Shown here one piece after another: positions 10,105 to 21,408 of a DNA stretch of 64,000 bases. The DNA is from Rutpela maculata (Eukaryota > Arthropoda > Insecta > Coleoptera > Cerambycidae). Position 1 is the first letter of the stretch; every line of letters begins with the position of its first letter. The stretch is from the NCBI GenBank assembly GCA_936432065.2, contig OW386287.2, positions 96,161,591-96,225,590 on the forward strand. Direction: 5' to 3'. The position numbers were made by a program, and so were the translations under genes. The notes beneath the pieces are model-generated. The model saw only the letters and a list, made by a program, of their open reading frames with translations. It was not told where the DNA came from and did not search any database.

Positions 10105-11025
10105 CAATAAGGCATAAGACCATTGTATTTTGAGGAAATCTTCTAGGTAAAATATGTATTCTTTATAACTTAAGCATGTAATTTCAAGCAGTTATGACTT
10201 CATAGTCAGCTATTACGACGAAATTAAGTAATTCTTGGCTTCATGAAATTATTCTTGTCTTAATGATTGGCCTATATTGCTCGTTTGCTGCTTGGAATAT
10301 TGTGTACTATAATTGCTTGCACTTTTGCTGATTTACACGAAACTGTCTAGATGGGAATTTCAAGACTCGCTGATACCGAATCTGATATTCAAGCTAAAAA
10401 ATACACTAATTTGTAATTAAGTTAATTTTTTCAAATGTTCCCATTATATATAAATGCCTATAAAGGTTTAAGAATTTATGAAGAATTTCAAGGGATTTTC
10501 GACTTTGTGTGCTTTACTATTAAAGCAACAAGAGACTTTGGAGGCATTCATACATGATGAGAACTTTATATAAATAATAAGAAATCAGAACTAATTAAAA
10601 TATATTTTACAGAGAACTGGAAGGTATGGAGAATAGTAATGGCGAACCTTTAAGATTTGCATCACCTTTAAATGAGAAGGAACACAAGATTGTCCAGTCA
10701 CTCATGACTAAGTATATAATTAATTTAATTATCTGAATTAGTAACAAAACTTATCGCTAATTTAAAACGTGTATGTACAGGATGTCCCAAAATTTCTACA
10801 TTCTTCTTTAGGTACCGATTTTAAAAATAGTAAGTTCTGATAAATATAAGTATGGAATTGCTTCCTAAAAATTGCTTCCTCTGACGATGGCGTCTAAATA
10901 GAGGTTTTTACTGATTATATCGGAAATAATTCGGGACAACTTGGTGCGCAAAAATAATAAGAAAAGTTCCTGTAAACATATGTCCAGGAATGTATTTTAC
11001 TTTCAATAAAGCAGTTGTAATAATA
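10105..11025. other. AT-rich spacer
   Basis: About 0.9 kb with no recognised gene. A single CAGGATGTCCCA sequence near 10779 resembles a MITE end without a visible partner. Confidence 0.4.
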
Positions 11026-12542
11026 ATAAAAACCTCTGCTCAAGGAATCACTACTTCCACATCCAGATTTGCTACCCAATCTCTCACAACGAGAAAATTT
11101 TTTATGTGGAAATAATTGTTTATGGAACCTTAATAATATGATCCCCAAACCTACCCCAAACATCCATAAAAGGATATCCCACATCGGTAGTGCGGTGGGG
11201 GTGAGTGATAGGGGGTGGTAGTGGGGATGTACGAGGTAAAAAAAATATTTCGAGGCCTTTGGTTCTTGTACACACACTAAATCACAATTTATTTTTCACT
11301 CCCTTTTATAATAGAGTGGGGGTAATAATGGAAGTGGCTAATGCCAAAAATTCGTTTGAGACATTAGCTTCTCTTGTATATACTAAATAGGTACTAAATA
11401 CCAATTTTATGGACTCTTTCCTGCTTGATTTACCTATTTACCTCCCAACCCTTCAACGGAATAAGATGAAAATATAATCTAGTTCCAGATCTCATTAAAA
11501 TACATATGTGTAACAAAAGGAAAAGTATAGGAAAAGGCCTTTCGGTCAAAATGTTTTAAATTTTGGAAAAAAGTTCTCCTGGTTATATTGAACAAAAGTT
11601 CACGTGGGCACAATGCTCAAAATTCAATAGTTCGGCCGCCAGTGGCCTTTGAAGTCTAAAAATATAAAGTGCTTCGTCAATTCGAACAAAATATAGTCCC
11701 TTGAGGTAAATTCCCTTGACCCAAAAAGTTATGTGACTGGACCGCAAGACATCTACTCCTCCATTTTCGAGTGCGGGGAATACGATAGTGACAATATTTT
11801 CCGACATACCCTTCACCCACTATCCCTAAAAAACCACCCCTTCTTCCGATTTTCCGGTACTAGGCTTGCGAGGACTTGTCGGGTCGGTTTTTTTGCCAAT
11901 TCGAATAAAATAAGTAACGATTGACCGCAGGTGACCTAACCCACCCCTGAAGGTTGAAACTACCCAAGTAGTACAATTAATTCCCCAAGATATCCCGAGG
12001 ATAAAAATTTAGGAATTAGTAAATATCTTCTAGAGGTCTGTAAGAGTTCCCTAAGATGGGCAAATGTCAGCATATCGGTATTAAATAGTACTTCCCATGG
12101 AAATCGAAAAAAGCTATTAGTATAGAATCCTGTGAGCAGCCTTTTGCATACCTATAGAATTCCCATAGTAATCTTTAGGATATCTTATCGCTTGCCAATA
12201 TAAATGGCCCCGAGGACATCTTTATAGACACACTTCTTATAGAATTGCCAGCGGCGGCTGGTGAAATGTTGGTTAATCAAAATCTCAGTATGAGGACATC
12301 AAGGCTCAAACCAAACCAAAGATTCATCCAAATAAATCGATGATCCCTGAGAGAATTTGAACATTACAGTAATGCTATTAATGTTCTATAAATTCATGAG
12401 TACAAGATAATGCATGACTGATTATCGTCAGTGGTTTGTACGTGGCGTCATCTAGGAATAATTTTTGTAACAAACTACGTGGTAAGCAAACAAATTTTAT
12501 GCTTTAAAAGAATTTCTTCTTGGGATTTCTATAGGTGTTCTA

Positions 12543-12777
12543 TTGATAATAATAATATTTCCATTTTAATACTTTATTTGATCTCTGTAATACATAGAAA
12601 ATTGAGCTGTATGATAATTCCCTTTTAGAACTTCTAGAAGATGTCTACAAGTATTCTGTTAAGGATAATAATACTATTTCCCTTGTAATACTTTATTTGA
12701 TTTCTATAATACTTAGAAAATTGAGCTGTATGGTAATTCCCTTTTAGAACTTCTAGTAGATGTCTGTGAGTTAACAA
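12543..12777. repeat. 119-bp tandem duplication
   Basis: Two adjacent copies, each containing AAAATTGAGCTGTATG (12597 and 12716) and a closing CCCTTTTAGAACTTCTAG segment. Non-coding, inside the foldback. Confidence 0.8.
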
Positions 12778-13617
12778 AAGTTGAAATTCCTATATAATGC
12801 CCAGTTTACATTTCCCCAGTGCATAAAAGTTGAGCACATATAAAGATTTCTCATTTTGATTTCGGAAGGACTTCTAGAGTACATAAATACAAGATATCCT
12901 CGCGGGCAGTAAATAGAACTTCTTAAAGATATCTTAAAGAATTCTGTGCTACTTGGGTACCGCCACTCCCAATAACGAAATGCCACGAAAACAACGAAAA
13001 TCAGCTGAAAAATGGTCTACCCCGTTTTCGAGGGCGGTGAACACTATGGTGATAATATTTCCCGACCTACCTTTTACCCACTACCCCTAAAACACCCCCT
13101 TTTCCGATATTCCGGTGCTTGGCTAGCGAGAGCTTGTTGAATAGGATTTTTTCTCGTCAAATCGAACAAAATAAGTTAAATCTCAATCAGACAAGACCTA
13201 ACCAACCCGGGGGTTCAAGAAGCCTTTACACAAAGTAGACTTTTCTTTCAGTGGTTTGTAGGGAATTAACACGGGTCATTGGTATATGTAGATGTTTTTG
13301 TTTTTCATTAATTATATACGTAAAAATATTCTCGTTTTTATTCATTCAATGATCATTCGTTACATCTGGTTCATTATATACTATTTTCATTCTATGCCAA
13401 TATATCTTTCGACTCTTACAGTTATAACCATACTGTTCATCCGAGTCGAAATGGACGTCACTGAAGGAAAAATTCACTTCGTGTAAGGGCCGCTTGAGTT
13501 TATTTATTTTATTCGAATTGACGAGAAAAAATTTTATCCTACAAACCCTCGCAAGCCTAGCAGCGGAAAATCGAAAAAGGGGGTGGTTTTCAGGTTCAGA
13601 AGTAATGAGTGAAGGAT

Positions 13618-15194
13618 CCCAGGCAACACGGTCACGTCATTTTGACGTCATTTTTTGGTAACTATTCGTCGGCGACGTCATGTTACCAAAAAGTGGCGTC
13701 TTAATGACGTCTGCATTTGTACGTCATAATGCATTACATTAAATTCGTTATTACTACGTTTTTATTTGGTGATTTAACACCAGTGACGTCTCAAAGACGT
13801 CTGCATTTGTACGTCATAATGCCGTACATTAAATTCGTCATTATTACGTTTTTATTTAGTGATTTTAAACATCAGTGACGTCTTAAAGACGTCTGCATTT
13901 GTACGGCATTATGACGTACATTAAATTCGTCATTATTACGTTTTTATTTAGCGATTTTAAACACCAGTGACGTCTTAAAGACGTCTGCATTTGTACGTCA
14001 TAATGCCGTACATTAAATTCGTCATTATTACGTTTTTATTTAGTGATTTTAAACATCAGTGACGTCTTAAAGACGTCTGCATTTGTACGGCATTATGACG
14101 TAGATTAAATTCGTCATTATTACGTTTTTACTTAGTGATATTAAACACCAGACAAAAAAACATTAGTTTTACAAAATTGCCACCCTAAAAATTATTTACA
14201 GAATCTTTAAAAATACAGTAATAATAAGTGGATCTTTAGCATTAATTACATGGTAATAATTAACGTCTTATTAAGTCGGGATAATTATAATTATATTTTT
14301 TTGGCTGTATATTAATATCACCAACAGTATAGGATTTTTTTCAATCTAGGATTCATTGGCCAATAGCCGTTAGCCAGTGTCATATATTGGTTTTGTCAGA
14401 AAGTGATCTAAATTTATCCCAGGCAGCAGACTGACGTCATTTTTTGGTCACATCGGTCGACGACGTCATGTAACTAAAAAATGACGTCTCAGTAACGTCA
14501 TATCGTGACTAAATCATGACGTCATGTTGAGACGTCGATGCGACGTTTGGTGACGTAATTTTTTCATTGCAGAAATTATTTCTAGTTGGCGCCACATGCA
14601 AACTATGCATTACCACGTTGTTTGTTGCATAAATTATTTCTAGATGGTGCTACATACAAACCACTGAAAATAATCAGTCTTTCTTTATACCTTATACTCT
14701 AATGAATTTATAGAAAATGAATAATAATATAAATTGCAATGTTCAAATACATTCAGGAAACGTTGATTGATTTGGATGGATCCTATAATGTTCATGTTAA
14801 AGATCATTATTATGTGGCTGGGCCGAGATAGTGGTGCTTCAGCTATTAATTCTCCATTCATCTACATCGTACATGGCAGTTTATTCTGTAATGCATATCA
14901 TACATCGGAAAATGGAAAAATCCTAGGGCCCTTAAGATTTACATGCCATATTGCACCAAATTGGCTTATTTATTATATTTCTCATATGTACATTTATTAA
15001 TTAATCAAAAATAGCTTACATATATAAGCCCATCGACGTCATTTAAGCGACGTCTGTTGACGTCACTTAAATGACGTCAATGGGCTGTGACATTTTGCCG
15101 TCATATTTCACGTCATTTTCACGTCATATTTAACGTCGCATTGGTGATAAAGGTGTCGAAAAATAACGTCAAAATGACGTGACCGTGTTGCTTG
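13618..15194. mobile_element. GACGTC-rich TIR element (CCCAGGCAACACGG ends)
   Basis: The left end CCCAGGCAACACGGTCACGT and the right end (reverse complement of CTCAAGCAACACGGTCACGT) are inverted repeats of more than 30 bp. The interior contains a second end of the same family (CCCAGGCAGCAGACTG at 14418). From 14418 to about 15000 it matches, with many substitutions, the element at 19563-20270 in inverted orientation. The part 13693-14150 is a tandem array. Dozens of GACGTC/TGACGT motifs dominate the termini. No transposase ORF, so non-autonomous. Confidence 0.8.
13693..14150. repeat. 92-bp tandem array with a flipping palindromic core
   Basis: Five units start with GTGRCGTC at 13693, 13783, 13875, 13967 and 14059 (spacing 90, 92, 92, 92). 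Each has a 19-bp near-palindrome at 13719, 13809, 13901, 13993 and 14085. It reads GTACGTCATAATGCCGTAC in units 2 and 4 (unit 1 similar) and the reverse complement GTACGGCATTATGACGTAC in units 3 and 5 (last base changed in unit 5). Around it the units stay in the same orientation. Confidence 0.9.
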
Positions 15195-16186
15195 AGTTAG
15201 GTCGAAAATATTGTTACCAATGTGTTCTCCGCTCTCGAAACTGGGAGTATACCGTTTTCAAGCTGATTTTCGTTGTTTTCGTGGTATTTCGCTATTTGGG
15301 GTGGAAGTAGTTTCAACCTCCGGTGGTGGGTTAGGTCACCTGTGGTAAATTTTTACTTAGTTTATTTAAATTGACAAAAAAACCAATACGATAAGCCCTC
15401 GCAAGCTTAGCTCCGAAAAATCGTTAAAAGGGGTGGTTTATTCGGTTTAGAGGTAGTGAGTGAAGGGTAGATTGGGAAATATCGTCACTATTGTGATCTC
15501 CGCGCCTTCAAAAACAGATATACCGTTTTCCAGCTAATTTTCGTTGTTTTCGTGGCATTTCGTTATTGGGTGTGTATAGGTTTCAACCCCCGGGGTGGGT
15601 TAGGTCACCCGTGGTCGATCTTTATTTATTTTATTCGAGTTGACAAAAAAACCCGATCCGACAAGCCTCGCAAGCCTAGCATCCAAAAAAGGGTGGTTTT
15701 TCCGGTTTGAAAGTAGTGATTGAAGGGTAGGTCGGAAATATTATCATCATCGTGTTCCTCGCCCTCGAAAATGGGGTAGTAGATGTCTTGCAGTCCAGTC
15801 ACAGAAATTTTGGGGTCAAAGCTTTACCTCAAGCACTATATGAAAGCTTTATATTTTTAGATTTCAAAGGCCACTGGCGCCACTTGAGCATTGTGCCCAT
15901 GAGAACTTTTGTTCAGTATAACTAGGAGAACTTTTACCCAAAATTTCAAAAATTTTGACCGAAAGGCCTTTTCCTACACTTTTGTGCGGGGTCCTTTCAA
16001 GTCAATATCTTAAACGCTTCCAGAGTAACCATGCGCACAAAAAGTTACAGTCAGACAGACCGACAGACGGAATTCTTTTTTTACTCAAACTTATAATCTC
16101 GACGTTTCATGACATTCTAAGCCTATTTAAACAATACAAATTTAAAAAATGTTGTCATTACTATACTTCCACTGGATGTGGAAGTA

Positions 16187-16543
16187 AAAAGTATTGTTTT
16201 TGCAAAAATATTTAATGAATTACTGATAATATATTATATTACTATTAGACTATTATCATAGAGTTAGCAAGCGACACACTTTTTCAGCCGTAGGTGGAAA
16301 CTATTCGATCTCCGCGTGCGTCTGTAATTCGGCTCTGTTGAAGTCAGTTCCAGGTTACTGGATCCGTTGGCGGACATTGGTGATGCCTGGTGATGCCAGA
16401 CCACAACAAGCTATCACAGAGACTCTTAGTCTAGAACATTTCTTGCAATATGCGCGGTTCCCAATGGTGCAATTTTCTGTACTTTTTGGACTTTAGGTTG
16501 ACCTGGCAGTTATATTGTAGACTCCGGTCAATGGCCCTTCTGT
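16187..16543. other. Spacer without recognised features
   Basis: About 360 bases of mixed composition between two repeat clusters. No ORF, RNA gene or repeat match seen inside the window. Confidence 0.4.
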
Positions 16544-16882
16544 GGGCCTTTTTATCAGTGTGCGGTTAAGCACTTTATCCTACAGCTAAATTAATTAGAA
16601 ATTTAGAATGTGAAGTTGCATATTGAAACGTTTAATAGAAGCACATTCTAAACTTCTAGTTAATTAGCTGTAGGACAAAGTGCTTAACCGCGCACTGATA
16701 AACCGACCCTTAGGACCGGTTTATCAGTGCGCGGTTAAGCACTTTATCGTACAGCTAAATTAACTAGAAGTTTAGAATGTGAAGTTGCAATATTGAAATG
16801 TTTAATAGAAGTACATTCTAAAGTTCTAGTTAATTTAGCTGTAGGATAAAGTGCTTAACCGCGCACTGCGATAAACCGGCCC
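16544..16882. mobile_element. Two adjacent hairpin MITEs of about 170 bp
   Basis: Copy 1 (16544-16710) and copy 2 (16713-16882) each begin with TTTATCAGTG-GCGGTTAAGC and end with its reverse complement, GCTTAACCGCGCACTG-ATAAA. The halves are nearly complementary, so each copy folds into one long hairpin. The copies are separated and followed by TTA-like bases, consistent with a short A/T-rich target duplication. The right arm of copy 1 and left arm of copy 2 also form an inverted pair. Confidence 0.85.
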
Positions 16883-17180
16883 TTAATGATTTAAAGGGCT
16901 CCTACAATTATTGGCGCGACTATGCTCCTTGTATTCCACATTCTGCTAACTTCTATTTGAAGGTTATTGTACTTGCTCAACTTTTCGAGTATAATGTAGA
17001 AGAACTCACTACCAAGCGTCTAGGTGACGCGACACCAATTTATTTTTAGAAGGGCGCCAGCCGCGTTCTGCCTCGTTCTTCCACTCCCAGGCGGGTTCGA
17101 TAGACGTGTAATGGGTCGAGGCTGCACTACCTCAGATCATTAACGACGCTCTCTCAGGGCGTGATTTCAATTATTTACTG

Positions 17181-17400
17181 ACAATAAGGGCTTTTACGTC
17201 TTTGGATTATTGCGATTTTTGCATAAAAAAATCCCTATCGAAGATTTCTCTCCGACGGGATTGGAATTTGACGTGATTTTGATCTGTTTATACAGTAATA
17301 AGTGGTCTGACGTCTTTTGGTTTCTGCTATTTTTGCATAAAAAAATCCCTATCGAAGATTTCTCTCCGACGGAATTGGAATTTTACGTGATCTGTATGTA
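17181..17400. repeat. 114-bp tandem duplication
   Basis: Two copies of the block GCATAAAAAAATCCCTATCG plus CTCTCCGACGG-ATTGGAATTT start at 17221 and 17335. A partial third copy appears at 18301, beyond the hAT insertion, so the hAT element probably landed in this repeat. Open frames here are repeat artefacts. Confidence 0.8.
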
Positions 17401-17426
17401 TTAACCTACTAATAATGATCTCTGCA

Positions 17427-18271
17427 CAGGGACGTCTTAAGCATTCCTGAGGCCCTGGCCCCATATGCAAATGAAGCCTCCCCACCCCCCCTTTATAATT
17501 TTGTTTGCAATCAAAAAATTAGGTTATATAGTATCACTAATATGTTATTAACTATAAACTACATTGTGTATAATTTTATTCTAGAGTAATCTAGAGAGGT
17601 CGTTTTCTACATTTCAAGGTGGCTAAATCATGAATTATGTCGTCAAAGTTAATAGTTTGTAAAATGTCATTTTCAATACTCATCATACTTAAACTATTTA
17701 AGCGTAATTGAGTCATGCGATTTCTTATTTCATTTTTCACTAATTTTAATTTTGAAAATGGACGCTCTCCGCTCGCATTGGTGACCATCATGGACAAAAA
17801 AATTCTCATTATAATTTCAATGTTTGGAAACACTGTAAAAATTTTTTCGTTGAACATATAAATATAAAGTACATTGATTCCAATCGAGTCATTTTCTTCT
17901 ATAAGTTCATCTTCATCTGCAACAGTAGATTTCTCTTTTTTTCTCGTTTTTCTTTTTTCCTCATTTCTTTTTCCTTTTCCCTTAGTTTTTCAATATCCAA
18001 TCGACGACGTCCGAACTTATTCCAGCACTCGCAGCTCGCAGCAGGCATGGCCTTAGGTGGGCCGTAGGTCAATCTTTCGATGATCTCTATAAAAATGTAT
18101 TTGTCGTCTCGCATTTATATTTTGAATTATTTTAATAAGTATATTTTGTTTTTGTTTTTTGGATTGTGTGTCGTAAATAAATAACGTTTAAATGGGCATG
18201 TACGACGAGGCCCATCGGAAGTCGAGGCCCCCGGCCATGGCCCAGTTTGGCCATGCTTAAAGACGTTCCTG
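17427..18271 (-). mobile_element. Internally deleted hAT transposon with 8-bp target duplication
   Basis: The left end is CAGGGACGTCTTAAGCAT and the right end is the reverse complement of CAGGAACGTCTTTAAGCAT. The element is flanked on both sides by the identical 8-mer TCTCTGCA (17419-17426 and 18272-18279). An 8-bp duplication with CAG...CTG termini is the hAT signature. At 845 bp it is much shorter than an autonomous element and holds only the ends of a transposase gene on the minus strand. Confidence 0.92.
17591..17857 (-). pseudogene. hAT transposase C-terminal dimerisation fragment
   Basis: 88 residues containing the hAT-family dimerisation motif in the form ERPFSKLKLVKNEIR followed by the LNSLSMMSIE helix, as in TTF-type/ZMYM-related hAT transposases. 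The catalytic core is absent. Upstream on the same strand (about 17899-18114) a Lys/Glu-rich stretch resembles the N-terminal leader of the same proteins, so an internal deletion joined the gene's ends. Not expected to be catalytic. Confidence 0.8.
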
Positions 18272-18279
18272 TCTCTGCA

Positions 18280-19489
18280 CTTAAAGATTTCTAGAGAAAT
18301 CGCATAAAAAATCCCTATCAAACTCCCGTAAGGCGACCAGAACACTGAGTATCAGACTTGGGGAATAATGAGATCCCCATTAACTCAGACTCAAACGAAA
18401 ACTCCAGGGATTAAGTCCTCACATCAATAAAATGCAATTAGTTCAAAGAATACCATTTATTTAATAAGTATAAAATAACACAGTATAATGTGAAAGAATC
18501 ACGCCTCCCCAACTAAGGCAAATTACTTTTTAACTATACAAGTGAAAGCGTGCGCTAACAATCGATTTGGCAAAAAAGATTCATTTAACCTCCTCAGGAT
18601 TTAACGCAAGCCTTTTAAAAAGAATTCAAAACTTTTGTATTTTGGTAATTATGGCTGACTGAAAATAATATAAAAATATTTTACTTAAAAAATTATGGTT
18701 CGCTTAAGAATAGCCTAAAGGTCCCATATCATAATTTTATCATTCACGGGATGGAGTTCGACTAATACACGAGTTTAATAACTTTCGGCCAGTCTTACGA
18801 CGTACTTGTCCCCATGCAGATTCAATATAGGAAAAATGACAGCGAGCCGCCTTCGAACGACTTTTAGGCAAAATGTATTTTTGAATCCTTTGTGCATAAG
18901 GCGGTTTTCTCTATAACTTTAATATTTGGAAGTCCTGCAGTTGGCTTTCCTACCATCGCTTTGTATTGACCACCCAACGCACTCGACCAAATTACGAGTC
19001 GCTGGGTGAATCCAAACTTGTTTTACGTGAGAAACCGGCCTTGTTCATTTTCATTGATTTTTTGCCAATTTTTGCTTATAGGCAGAGGCTACGCCGCTTT
19101 TGACAAATTCGTCGGTTTCTCCTTTTTGATACATTGCCTTGTTAAAATTTTATAGTCAGTCTTTAGAATAGGGTATTACTGTACCTCCATGGTCAATGTT
19201 TTCGGCGGAGGAATTAAAGTTGAAAATATTTTGAATATTTTCAAAGTGCTTCTTTGGCATACTTTTTAAAAAGTATGTGATTAATTTTTCCATGACCCAC
19301 CATATACTTTCACTCTCATATCCTGGACCAAAATATATTTTCCTAAGTAAAAATTCGGTGTTTCTTCGAATTTTTACCCGGTTGTGCCTTATGTTTTATC
19401 GAACTCATAACAGTCCTTTTGGACTAGTTTGTGGCTCTGAAGTTAATTTTTTGCCTAAGTCGAATTTTTATTTTGGCTTCGACCTAGGT
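18280..19489. other. Unassigned 1.2-kb spacer
   Basis: AT-rich, no recognised coding region, repeat or RNA gene. The fragment at 18301 belongs to the 114-bp repeat. A short ORF at 19277-19528 (plus) has no recognisable motif. Confidence 0.4.
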
Positions 19490-19562
19490 CAATTCTGGAA
19501 GCTTCTACAACAGGATCACTCAGGATAGATGCATCAATCAGCAAACACGATTTCTTCTTCTT
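19490..19562 (-). pseudogene. LINE ORF2 C-terminal fragment beyond the MITE insertion
   Basis: The minus strand reads KKKKSCLLIDASI, resembling the KKCLIIDIAIP-type segment that follows VVHN in the C-terminal part of certain non-LTR ORF2 proteins. It is the continuation of the fragment at 20271-20497 across the MITE. Its downstream limit is unclear. Confidence 0.6.
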
Positions 19563-20270
19563 CTCAGGCAGCAGAGTGGCGTCACCTTGACGCCATTTTG
19601 TTGTCACTTGAGACGTCATTTTGACCTATGGAATTACGTAAAAATTACGTAATATGTCGTGATTATGTCACACCTCAAAGACGTCATTTTGTGACTTTAA
19701 ATTGACGTCATTCAGCGGTGTGTTTCTAAACTGTTTTTGTTTAATTGAAATAAATGTGCATTTGAGAAATACAATAAAACAATTTGGTGCAAAATGACAT
19801 GTAAATCTCTCTAGGAGGATAGATGGATGGATTACAAGATGAGTCGCCACGTAGATGAATGGATAATTAGTAGGTTAAGTATCCACTGGTTTTTATGCTT
19901 TCTCGGTCCTTCCACAGAATAATGATCTTTAACCTGACCGCATAAGAATGAATGAATTTAAACATTACAATTTATATTACTTATTTTCTATAAATACATT
20001 AAAGTATAAAATAAAAAGTGACTGATTATTGTCGATAGTTTGTATGTGGCACCATCTAGAAATAATTTCTGCAACACACCAAGTGATAATGCATGAACTC
20101 GTCTAAAATGAAAAAAATGACGTTACCAATACGTCAAATTGACGTCTCAATATGACGTCATATTTTCGTTACAATGTGACGCTACTGAGGCGCCATGTTT
20201 TCATCACCTAACGTCGTCGACCAATATTAGCAAAAAATGACATCAAAATGACGACAGTCTGCTGCCTGGG
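19563..20270 (-). mobile_element. GACGTC-rich MITE (CAGGCAGCAG ends) inside a LINE
   Basis: Both ends carry inverted CAGGCAGCAG followed by TGACG-rich subterminal repeats, about 708 bp in all. In inverted orientation it is similar over most of its length to 14418-15000, including the AGAAATTATTTCTAGATGGT and AAGATCATTATTCTGTGG blocks, so both belong to one family. It interrupts the minus-strand LINE reading frame. Confidence 0.88.
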
Positions 20271-21340
20271 TTATTGTGTACGACGATGTCTGATCTATTG
20301 GCGTAAATATCTCTGGCCATTGTAATCGGCAAGTCCCACATAAATGTGAGGTCGTTGGTATTAACAATAACCTTCTCAGGGGAATATTCATAATACTTTC
20401 GCGATATATTGAAGTGCTTGCACATGGCCCATTGGAGATATCTGGCCACTCTGTTGTGCCGGTGAGTGTATTTCAATGATGTCAGAGCGTAGTACATCTC
20501 GCCGCCACGTGACTGACGTGTTGTTCCGCTAGGGGTACATCCTACACTTGCTGTTAACAGGCTGTTTCAAGATCATCCTCTGGTGGTATCTAGTCTTCAG
20601 TACCTGATCTTGTGCTCCTATTAGTAAACTTTCAGTTTCCTCCTTCAAGCCCGAGGCGTTCAGCTATTTCGTAGACAATTGTCCGTGCATCGGCTTGGGC
20701 AAAGTACTTCCGTTTTATTCTTTCCGATGTTGATTTTAATTTTCTTATTGGCATTCTCGTCAGTGGTTTCGGTTCCTAGATACTCTTTCTGGATTTTACA
20801 CGCTTCATTTTGGATGGAGTACATTTTCTTGTCCTCATCATATTCTTTAACTAGCCTTGTGATTTTGTCGTTCCCCTGTCGGATATATGCCCTCAGTCCC
20901 ACGAAAAAGTAGTCATAAGCAGATTCTACCTCCATTAATCCACGGCCGCCGTCTTTCCTCTTAACGTATAAACTGTGCACATTTGCTTTCGGATGATAAA
21001 TTCCGCCCATCGTTAGGATTTCTCTCGTCTTCCTACCCATTTTCGTGGTATCGCTTCGAAGCCAATCGACAATTCCAAGATAACTATGGTGATAGCAATA
21101 GTGTTTATTGCTGTGATTTTGTTTTTGGTGTTTAGCTCGGTCTTAAGATCTTGTCTAATAAGACAGTAGTGTTTCCTCTCAACCGTACTTTTCATCTCAT
21201 TGTTGTCGATTCCGGTGCACTCTTTAACACCCAAGTACTTATATGCTTCCCCCAGATCCATACTTCGTATTTCAGATTGATCGCTCAGTACGATGTTCTG
21301 ACTTTTCATATGTTTACCTTATAAGAGAACCACTGTTGCA
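20271..21340 (-). pseudogene. Non-LTR retrotransposon (LINE) ORF2 fragments, minus strand
   Basis: Three minus-strand frames form one decayed polypeptide. 21309-21013 has an AYKYLGVKE motif and KTELNTKNKITAIN, the thumb region just after a reverse transcriptase. 21040-20660 has TREILTMGGIYHPKANVHSL and VKRKDGGRGL, found in the C-terminal domain of one group of LINE reverse transcriptases. 20497-20271 has KYTHRHNRVARYLQWA and FMWDLPI. A frame change lies near 21013-21040 and another between 20660 and 20497. The reverse transcriptase part with the catalytic Asp pair is separated from this block by the plus-strand LINE and sits at 23900-24035. The clade is not assigned. Confidence 0.8.
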
Positions 21341-21408
21341 CAATTAATAATCCTGTAAAATGTATTCAGACGAGAAATCTAAATGAAAATACCTTTATTC
21401 AATTTAAT

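Larger units (their letters stand above)
11513..15990. mobile_element. Foldback element with multi-kilobase inverted arms, inserted in the ACTTCCAC repeat
   Basis: The outer ends are inverted copies: 11513 onward reads ACAAAAGGAAAAGTATAGGA then AAAGGCCTTTCGGTC, and the right end near 15945-15985 is its reverse complement. The arms continue inward: 11575-11940 matches the reverse complement of about 15600-15935. A block around 13070-13215 repeats that around 11810-11960 and is inverted again at 13500-13610, 15340-15470 and 15620-15740. It therefore looks like a foldback with reiterated arm modules. Its centre is occupied by the GACGTC-rich MITE. A 119-bp tandem duplication lies at 12543-12777. 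Confidence 0.8.
11026..16186 (+). mobile_element. Dispersed ACTTCCAC element, copy split by a 4.5-kb insertion
   Basis: The left part (11026-11512) and right part (about 15992-16186) are the two halves of the same 0.7-kb repeat that occurs uninterrupted at 30001-30705. Shared landmarks include ACTTCCACATCCAG near the left end, the AATAATTGTTTATGGAAC block, the GATGAAAATATAATCTAGTT block, and a closing CTGGATGTGGAAGT. Left and right landmarks form an inverted pair, suggesting subterminal inverted repeats. No protein-coding potential. Confidence 0.85.

Noticed and set aside
17874..18056. Ser/Phe-rich 60-codon plus ORF
   Set aside because: Complement of the Lys/Glu-rich N-terminal leader of the hAT transposase relic.
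20679..20912. 77-codon plus ORF
   Set aside because: Antisense to the minus-strand LINE fragment.
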